DNA of 10,703 nucleotides from CAZOMR01 sp964580655 (GTDB taxonomy: Bacteria > RBG-13-61-14 > CAZOMR01), in the NCBI GenBank assembly GCA_964580655.1, contig CAZOMR010000110.1, positions 1 to 10,703 of the forward strand, given 5' to 3'. The position numbers and the translations under genes were made by a program. The notes beneath the pieces are model-generated. The model did not search any database. It saw only the letters and a list, made by a program, of their open reading frames with translations, and was not told the origin of the DNA. Below are positions 6,264-10,703 of this stretch, piece after piece. Within the stretch, counting starts at the first letter, position 1. Every line of letters starts with the position of its first letter.

Positions 6264-6492
6264 CAACCCCATCCCACCATAAAAAGCCGCAAGATTCCTC
6301 GGGGAATCACGCCCCTACTATCTGGGTTATGAAACCATCTCTAATAAAAGATGGGTAGACAAAGAATATCCTCAAAAGAAGGTTCAAGTGATATACATTG
6401 AGGAGAGTGAGGAATTAGTAGTTATTACTGTTAAAGCTTTTTACGGTAAATGGGGGCGAAAAAATGAAAGTGAGCTACGACTCAAGCTATGA
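6210..6492 (+). pseudogene. DUF4258-like gene broken by a frameshift
   Basis: Two adjacent frames together give one plausible small protein. The first (ATG 6210 to TGA 6330-6332) encodes 40 residues, MWSILKTLVKAPYESLHIQP then HPTIKSRKIPRGITPLLSGL. The second (open after TAA 6280-6282, to TGA 6490-6492) encodes a segment with YYLGYETISNKRWVDKEYP then QKKVQVIYIEESEELVVITV and AFYGKWGRK. The His-rich start with RGIT and the later 'VQVIYIEESEELVVIT' resemble the N- and C-terminal parts of DUF4258 proteins (H..R....RGI, then vRVvy.e....vVvTa). The frame must change between 6283 and 6332; the A-run at 6281-6285 is one candidate site. The last 29 bases overlap the DUF2283 gene. It may be a true pseudogene, a sequencing or assembly indel, or less likely recoding. 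Confidence 0.5.
6293..6308. repeat. Perfect 6-bp hairpin with TCGG tetraloop at the frame break
   Basis: GATTCC (6293-6298) and GGAATC (6303-6308) flank the tetraloop TCGG. The hairpin lies eight bases after the A5 run and within the interval in which the reading frame of the DUF4258-like gene must change. Confidence 0.6.
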
Positions 6493-6676
6493 TCTGCTTT
6501 ATATCAAGTTCGGGAAAGCCCGCCGGGTTTTGAGCAAGCCCGTGAGTGAAGATATAACCATGGACCTGGATGAGAAAGGCAAACTGGTAGGTATTGAAAT
6601 ACTCTCCGCCTCCGAACACATTAACCTCGCAAACCTTCCGCCTGTGAAGATTGAAAAAAGCGCGGCCGTAAAGTGA
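6464..6676 (+). CDS. DUF2283 family small protein
   Basis: The 70-residue product MKVSYDSSYDLLYIKFGKAR... matches the DUF2283 pattern throughout: 'MKVsYD...D.LYIkf' at the start, a central 'SEDITMDLDEKGKLVGIEIL' (residues 28-47) and a short tail. The family is small and cytoplasmic and of unknown function. DUF2283 genes often sit directly behind DUF4258 genes, which has led to the idea of paired, possibly toxin-antitoxin-like modules; that role is unproven. Here the start lies inside the end of the DUF4258-like frame (29-base overlap), fitting the pairing. Only a weak G-run (GGGGG, about 6450-6455) precedes the ATG, so translation may be coupled to the upstream frame. It ends 17 bases from the end of the convergent crotonase gene. 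Confidence 0.85.
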   Translation: MKVSYDSSYDLLYIKFGKARRVLSKPVSEDITMDLDEKGKLVGIEILSASEHINLANLPPVKIEKSAAVK

Positions 6677-6693
6677 TCGTTCAACTAAGCTGA

Positions 6694-7497
6694 TCATTCA
6701 TCCTGCTTGAATTTTGGCTTTCGCTTTTGGGCGAATGCGCTTGCGCCTTCCAGTGTGTCAAAGCTCTCCAGGGTTGTCTGTCCGACCTCGGCCTCGATGC
6801 GAAGTCCTTCTTCAAGCGGCCTTCCAAAGCCCATGAGCGCGGCCTGCTTGTCCGTGCGGATGGCCCCCTGGGGAAGCTCGCATATTCCTGCCCCAAGCTC
6901 TTTTGCCCGCTCAAGCGCTTCTCCCCTTGGCACCACTTCGTTGACAAGCCCTATACGAAGGGCTTCCTGGGCGTCAATAAATCTTCCGGTAATAATCAAC
7001 TCCATGGCCCGCCCCATTCCCAGGATTCTCGGCAGGCGCTGTGTTCCCCCGTCTATCAGTGGAACATTCCATCTGCGATTGGCCACGGCGAAGCGGGAGT
7101 GCTGAGCCGCGATCCGGATGTCGGCAAGGCAGGATACCTCGAGGCCCCCAGCCAGGGCATCGCCGTTTATGGCGGCCAGGATGGGCTTGTAGATGTCCAC
7201 CTGCCGGGTGTAGCCCATGTATCCGGGCCCGTGTGTTATGAACCGTCGCTTCTGCTCGCGGGTTGCCTTGAGCCCGGGTCCGAGTGAAGCGAGATTCTTC
7301 AGGTCCGCACCGGAGCAAAAGGCCAGATCGCCTGCGCCCGTGATGATGGCCACATAAAGGTCATGGTCATCGCGAAACCTTTTCCAGGCATCCTCCAGCA
7401 GGCCCGCTGTCTCGCCATCCACGCAGTTCCTCTGATCCGGCCTGTTAATGGTAATGATAAAGATGTGCCCCTCTTTTTCGGTCAAAACCTTGCTCAT
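6694..7497 (-). CDS. Enoyl-CoA hydratase/isomerase (crotonase) family protein
   Basis: The 267-residue protein is of normal length for a single-domain crotonase. The acyl-CoA and oxyanion-hole motif CSGADLKN is at residues 61-68, and the second oxyanion/catalytic motif AGGLEVSCLADIRIA is at 116-130, with Glu120 matching Glu144 of rat enoyl-CoA hydratase. The second catalytic Glu (rat Glu164, in FGQPE) appears replaced: the aligned segment reads FAVANRRWNVPLIDGGTQRL, with Asn140 at that position. It may therefore catalyse isomerisation or another crotonase reaction rather than standard hydration. The substrate is unknown. The start ATG follows TGGAGGAT, which overlaps the lpxB end; only 3 bases separate the lpxB stop from this ATG, so the two are co-transcribed. 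Confidence 0.9.
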   Translation of the reverse strand: MSKVLTEKEGHIFIITINRPDQRNCVDGETAGLLEDAWKRFRDDHDLYVAIITGAGDLAFCSGADLKNLASLGPGLKATREQKRRFITHGPGYMGYTRQVDIYKPILAAINGDALAGGLEVSCLADIRIAAQHSRFAVANRRWNVPLIDGGTQRLPRILGMGRAMELIITGRFIDAQEALRIGLVNEVVPRGEALERAKELGAGICELPQGAIRTDKQAALMGFGRPLEEGLRIEAEVGQTTLESFDTLEGASAFAQKRKPKFKQDE

Positions 7498-7500
7498 CTT

Positions 7501-8682
7501 CTATCCTCCAGATTCTTCGGACCCCTTGTTCTCATCCAGAAAACTTATGACAGCCTCTGCGGCCTTTCGTGAGGTATCTGGCATGCTCACCGCATCCCGC
7601 ACTTTTCCCAGATCTTTCTTCATCTGCTGGTATCGCAGTTGATCTTCCAATATACCTTTCGCCTCATGGAAGATGTTATCGGGGTTCGCCTTTCTCATCA
7701 CCAATTCCGGGACGATGTCATCTCCGGCGATGAGATTGGGAAGACCGTAGCGATTCACCTTGACCAGCGGCCTCGCCAGGATATAGTTAAACATTGATGT
7801 CCGCACCAGGATGATCATTGGAATACCGAGCAGTGCAGTCTCAAGCGTGGCTGTGCCGGATGCGACTACTGCCAGGTCCGAAGCCGCGAGCACATCATAG
7901 GTCGCGGCCTGGATAAGACGCACCTTGTCGGCAAATCTCATGAAGCCAGCCTGGATTTTATCAGCCGAGACTGTGGGGGCCACTGCCACTAGAAACCTTA
8001 TCCCTGGATCATATTCGAGAAGCATGGCCAGTGCGCCTGTCATGGCAGGGATATAAAGCTTATTCTCTTCCGGGCGACTGCCTGGCAGGAGCGCGATCAC
8101 CCTGGTTGCATCATCAAGGTCAAACCCCCGGCGGAGTTCCTCCAAGGAGGCTGATGCCCGGACCCGGTCGGACAGCGGATGTCCCACGAACTCCACGGAC
8201 ACGCCCTCCCCTTTATAGAATTTCTCCTCAAAGGGAAAGATCACGAGCATCTTGTCAATTCTTCGCTTGATGAGCTTCACCCTGCCTCGCCGCCAGGCCC
8301 AAACCTGGGGACTGATATAATAGAGGATCGGCTGACAGGGGTTCTGGGCCTTGATCTTTTTGGCCAGATAGAGATTGAAGTCCGGAAGGTCAAGCAGTAG
8401 AACCAGGTCGGGTTTCTCCTGCTTTATGCCTTTAACAAGTTGCTTGTGAACTCGATAGAACTCGCTTAATCGGGGAATTATCTCGCCTATCCCGACTACA
8501 CCTGCCTCTGAGAATTCATGAAGGATATGCGCTCCGACCCGCACAAGCTCCTTGCCGCCCACCCCATATACCTCTATCCCGGGCCTGAGCCTTTGCAGGT
8601 GTTCTACCAGGGCCGCTCCGTGAAGATCAGCCGAGGCCTCCCCGGCCACGATCAGTATCTTGCCCGCACCGGCCATCTTCAT
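7501..8682 (-). CDS. lpxB: Lipid-A-disaccharide synthase LpxB
   Basis: LpxB (GT19) joins UDP-2,3-diacylglucosamine and lipid X to form the lipid A disaccharide-1-phosphate, releasing UDP, at the inner face of the cytoplasmic membrane. The 393-residue protein shows family motifs: GEASADLHGA (14-23), 'LLLDLPDFNLYLAK' (95-108), YYISPQVWAWR (121-131), VEFVGHPL (163-170), LLPGSRPEE (198-206), ASGTATLETAL (274-284) and LPNLIAG (314-320). Length is normal (about 380-395). I start at ATG 8682, one base after the upstream lipoprotein's stop; ATG 8676 is a close alternative, and a longer frame from 8748 only adds residues overlapping the lipoprotein gene. The usual lpxA/lpxI neighbours are not seen. 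Its presence implies a lipopolysaccharide-type outer membrane. Confidence 0.95.
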   Translation of the reverse strand: MKMAGAGKILIVAGEASADLHGAALVEHLQRLRPGIEVYGVGGKELVRVGAHILHEFSEAGVVGIGEIIPRLSEFYRVHKQLVKGIKQEKPDLVLLLDLPDFNLYLAKKIKAQNPCQPILYYISPQVWAWRRGRVKLIKRRIDKMLVIFPFEEKFYKGEGVSVEFVGHPLSDRVRASASLEELRRGFDLDDATRVIALLPGSRPEENKLYIPAMTGALAMLLEYDPGIRFLVAVAPTVSADKIQAGFMRFADKVRLIQAATYDVLAASDLAVVASGTATLETALLGIPMIILVRTSMFNYILARPLVKVNRYGLPNLIAGDDIVPELVMRKANPDNIFHEAKGILEDQLRYQQMKKDLGKVRDAVSMPDTSRKAAEAVISFLDENKGSEESGG

Positions 8683-8683
8683 C

Positions 8684-9094
8684 TTAGAACGGCGGCCCCG
8701 CCAGATACCATGCCCTGTCCAGGAATACCCAGTGTTGCTCGATCTCATCCTCCTTTAGAGTCACCGAGGGCAAGATGGTATAGCTCCGCTTGATTGTAAC
8801 CATGGCCTCAAACTCTTTCCCCTCTCGGAAAACCTTCTCGATCTTATAATCCTCCACCGAGAGATTGTCCTCTATCGCCTCTGTATATTCCCTGAACCCC
8901 TCTCGCTCCTCCGGCTGAATAAACAAGATAGCGGCCTCATAATCCCGCCATCTAAATGCATCATGATAGTCAATCACCCTTTCCTCTAATGTGCGATACC
9001 CGGGGCGAAGATGCGGTGCCTGAGCGCAGGCTGACACCATGATCAATACAGCTAAAACCAGATAGTGTATGCATCCCATTCTATTCCTCTTCAT
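8684..9094 (-). CDS. Small lipoprotein upstream of lpxB, function unknown
   Basis: The 136-residue product has signal MKRNRMGCIHYLVLAVLIMV and lipobox VSAC, lipidated at Cys23. Ala and Gln follow the Cys, consistent with outer-membrane sorting under the enterobacterial rule. The mature part, 'RTLEERVIDYHDAFRWRDYEAAILFIQPEEREGFREY' followed by 'YTILPSVTLKEDEIEQHWVFLDRAWYLAGPPF', looks like a small alpha+beta fold, perhaps of the NTF2/SnoaL-like cone type (helical start, then strands ending in W-x-L-x-x-P). That fold guess is weak. ATG 9094 is fixed by GGAGG six bases upstream; an upstream in-frame ATG (9274) would bury the signal peptide. The stop is one base before lpxB's ATG, so the two are coupled. 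Confidence 0.85.
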   Translation of the reverse strand: MKRNRMGCIHYLVLAVLIMVSACAQAPHLRPGYRTLEERVIDYHDAFRWRDYEAAILFIQPEEREGFREYTEAIEDNLSVEDYKIEKVFREGKEFEAMVTIKRSYTILPSVTLKEDEIEQHWVFLDRAWYLAGPPF

Positions 9095-9116
9095 CTTATC
9101 CTCCATAACATCACTG

Positions 9117-9163
9117 AGGGGCCCTTTGCCTTGAAAGATCACCGGGTCATAGACCCAGCCCCT
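9117..9163 (-). promoter_or_regulatory. Hairpin in the 5' leader of the lipoprotein-lpxB-crotonase operon
   Basis: AGGGGC (9117-9122) pairs with GCCCCT (9158-9163). Within it, GGGTC (9144-9148) pairs with GACCC (9152-9156) around a 3-base loop. It lies in the predicted leader between the promoter (9189-9217) and the ribosome binding site near 9101-9105. No known riboswitch class is recognised. Confidence 0.35.
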
Positions 9164-9188
9164 GAATAAATCCCTGATTTTCTTTCTC

Positions 9189-9217
9189 AATCTAGCCGAT
9201 AGGCCATTACCTGTCAA
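9189..9217 (-). promoter_or_regulatory. Candidate promoter of the lipoprotein-lpxB-crotonase operon
   Basis: Read leftward, a perfect TTGACA (9217-9212) is followed by a 17-base spacer and TAGATT (9194-9189, 4 of 6 matches). Transcription would start near 9182, giving a leader of about 88 bases before the ATG at 9094. The 321-base interval 9095-9415 otherwise holds only this promoter, the leader hairpin and the divergent promoter of the pilB-like gene. Confidence 0.5.
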
Positions 9218-9342
9218 GCAAAGGGAACGCGTCAGGTGACTGGCAGAATGTTCTGAATCTTTAAACCTGTTCATGGCATCTTATAATCAAGGGAGGCTTT
9301 CTATCCTTCCAGGGAGAGAATTTTCGCGCTGAGTGTTTTTTC

Positions 9343-9371
9343 TTGACAAAATAACTTTTTCCTAATAAATT
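9343..9371 (+). promoter_or_regulatory. Candidate promoter of the pilB-like gene
   Basis: A perfect TTGACA (9343-9348), a 17-base spacer and TAAATT (9366-9371, 4 of 6 matches) lie in an A/T-rich stretch about 45 bases before the ATG at 9416. A TATAAG at 9371-9376 is an alternative -10, but its spacer would be 22 bases. No sigma-54-type element was seen. Confidence 0.45.
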
Positions 9372-9415
9372 ATAAGTAGATAAAATTGAATAAATGTCCT
9401 AAGAGGAGTAGGTAA

Positions 9416-10703
9416 ATGGCAGAGAAGCTTGGTGAACTTCTTGTGCGGGATAATTTGATTACCCCCGCTGATCTCCAGAAGGCCCTGGAGGAGCAAAAGA
9501 GGAAGGGCGGTCGGCTTGGAGCGAATCTTACCCGGCTTGGACTCATCAAGGAGGAGGACCTCACCGACTTTTTAAGCAAGCAATACGGGGTTCCCAGTAT
9601 TAATCTTTCAGAATTCGAGATAGACCCGGCGGTAATCCAGCTCATCCCGGAGGAAGTAGCGCGCAAGCATACAGTGATTCCGATCAACCGGGCGGGAGCC
9701 ACTCTTATCATGGCAATGGCCGATCCAAGCAATATCTTTGCCCAGGACGACATCAAGTTTTTGACAGGATACAATGTCGAGGTGGTGGTCGCACCTGAAA
9801 ACGCTATCAAGGATGCGGTAGAGCGCTACTACGATACCTCAACAGACCTGGAGGATGTGATCGGGGACATGGAGGACCTTGATATATCCATGATAGAGGA
9901 AGATGAGGATGTCAACATCACTGATCTGGAGAAGGCGAGCGAGGATGCGCCTGTGGTCAAGCTGGTGAACCTGATACTCACTGATGCGATAAAGAAGAAC
10001 GCAAGCGATATTCACGTGGAGCCCTATGAGAAGTCCTTCCGTGTACGCTACCGGATTGACGGCGTGCTCTACGAGATCATGAAGCCGCCGATGAAATTGA
10101 AGAACGCCATGGTCTCGCGCTTAAAGATAATGTCCCAGCTAGACATAGCGGAACGGAGGCTTCCACAGGACGGACGTATCAAGATCAAGTTGGGCAAGGA
10201 CAAGGAGATGGACTACCGTGTCTCGGTATTGCCCACGCTCTTCGGCGAGAAGGTGGTCATGCGTCTTCTTGACAAGGCAAGTTTGCAGTTGGACATGACC
10301 AAGCTCGGCTACGAAGAGGACCAGATAAAGCAATTCCAGGACGCTATACATCGGCCATATGGCATGGTCCTGGTTACCGGGCCTACCGGAAGCGGGAAGA
10401 CCACCACGCTGTATTCCGCGCTGAGCGATCTGAACAAGGCCGAATGCAACATCTCCACAGCCGAGGACCCTGTGGAGTACAACCTTATGGGAATCAACCA
10501 GGTGCAGATGCACGAAGAGATAGGCCTCAATTTCGCCGCGGCCCTGCGCTCATTTCTCCGGCAGGACCCGGACATCATCATGGTCGGCGAGATCCGGGAT
10601 TTCGAGACCGCGGAGATAGCGGTAAAAGCGGCCCTCACAGGGCATCTGGTGCTGTCCACCTTGCATACCAATGATGCGCCCAGCACTATCAACCGCTTGT
10701 TAA
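9416..10703 (+). CDS. pilB: Type IV pilus assembly ATPase PilB (3' end outside window)
   Basis: The first 429 residues of a secretion-superfamily ATPase that powers pilus extension from the cytoplasmic face of the inner membrane. Residues 1-140 form an MshEN-type domain with two 24-residue motifs (4-27 and 33-56) separated by 5 residues, the arrangement that binds c-di-GMP in MshE. An acidic linker follows (about 144-177). The N2 domain starts near 'APVVKLVNLILTDAI' (178-192). The ATPase core shows Walker A GPTGSGKTT (322-330), the Asp box STAEDPVEY (347-355), Walker B DPDIIMVGEIRD (384-395) and the His box TGHLVLSTLHTNDA (408-421). The four-Cys zinc region would lie past the edge. GspE or MshE-type ATPases are alternatives. 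The ATG follows GAGGAG by 7 bases. Confidence 0.88.
   Translation, partial: MAEKLGELLVRDNLITPADLQKALEEQKRKGGRLGANLTRLGLIKEEDLTDFLSKQYGVPSINLSEFEIDPAVIQLIPEEVARKHTVIPINRAGATLIMAMADPSNIFAQDDIKFLTGYNVEVVVAPENAIKDAVERYYDTSTDLEDVIGDMEDLDISMIEEDEDVNITDLEKASEDAPVVKLVNLILTDAIKKNASDIHVEPYEKSFRVRYRIDGVLYEIMKPPMKLKNAMVSRLKIMSQLDIAERRLPQDGRIKIKLGKDKEMDYRVSVLPTLFGEKVVMRLLDKASLQLDMTKLGYEEDQIKQFQDAIHRPYGMVLVTGPTGSGKTTTLYSALSDLNKAECNISTAEDPVEYNLMGINQVQMHEEIGLNFAAALRSFLRQDPDIIMVGEIRDFETAEIAVKAALTGHLVLSTLHTNDAPSTINRLL

Noticed and set aside
6727..7287. Rightward 186-residue frame
   Set aside because: Shadow of the crotonase gene on the opposite strand, with no family resemblance.
9095..9274. N-terminal extension of the lipoprotein upstream of lpxB
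   Set aside because: It would place 60 residues before the signal peptide; GGAGG before ATG 9094 decides the start.
1..10703. CRISPR arrays, tRNA or rRNA genes
   Set aside because: No spaced direct repeats and no cloverleaf or rRNA-like sequence was seen on either strand.

Overview
The window looks like part of a metagenome-derived or draft genome of a Gram-negative (diderm) bacterium. It carries lpxB (lipid A synthesis), a probable outer-membrane beta-barrel, two lipoproteins and a type IV pilus assembly ATPase, with roughly balanced base composition. A run of exactly 100 N inside one gene marks a scaffold join of unknown length. Gene style (many extracytoplasmic beta-propeller and lipoprotein genes, an MshEN-type PilB) would suit Desulfobacterota or a related deep-branching diderm phylum, but no feature here fixes the taxon.

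Layout. Positions 1 to about 262 are one end of an IS110-family element. Its transposase reads leftward out of the window, and its structured non-coding end lies next to the next gene. Positions 286-4192 form a rightward cluster: a secreted beta-propeller/fibronectin-like protein with a C-terminal membrane anchor (split by the gap), an overlapping outer-membrane beta-barrel gene, truA, and a lipoprotein with a Pro-Lys linker. A leftward gene for a membrane-anchored beta-propeller (5390-4215) converges on it. From a shared promoter region a TauE/SafE-family permease gene runs right (5483-6205). It is followed by a broken DUF4258-like gene overlapping an intact DUF2283 gene (6210-6676).

A leftward cluster (9094-6694) encodes a small lipoprotein, lpxB and a crotonase-fold protein. 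These genes are nearly contiguous (1 and 3 bases apart) and probably form one operon. Divergent from it, a pilB-like gene begins at 9416 and runs off the right edge.

How it fits together. Most genes concern the cell envelope: surface or secreted propellers, an outer-membrane barrel, lipoproteins, lipid A synthesis and pilus extension. The most interesting stretch is the IS110 end. Its non-coding leader folds into nested hairpins where the recently described bridge (guide) RNAs of IS110 elements are encoded, and it also carries a promoter-like sequence pointing outward into the propeller gene. The second item of note is the DUF4258/DUF2283 pair with a frame break in the first partner.
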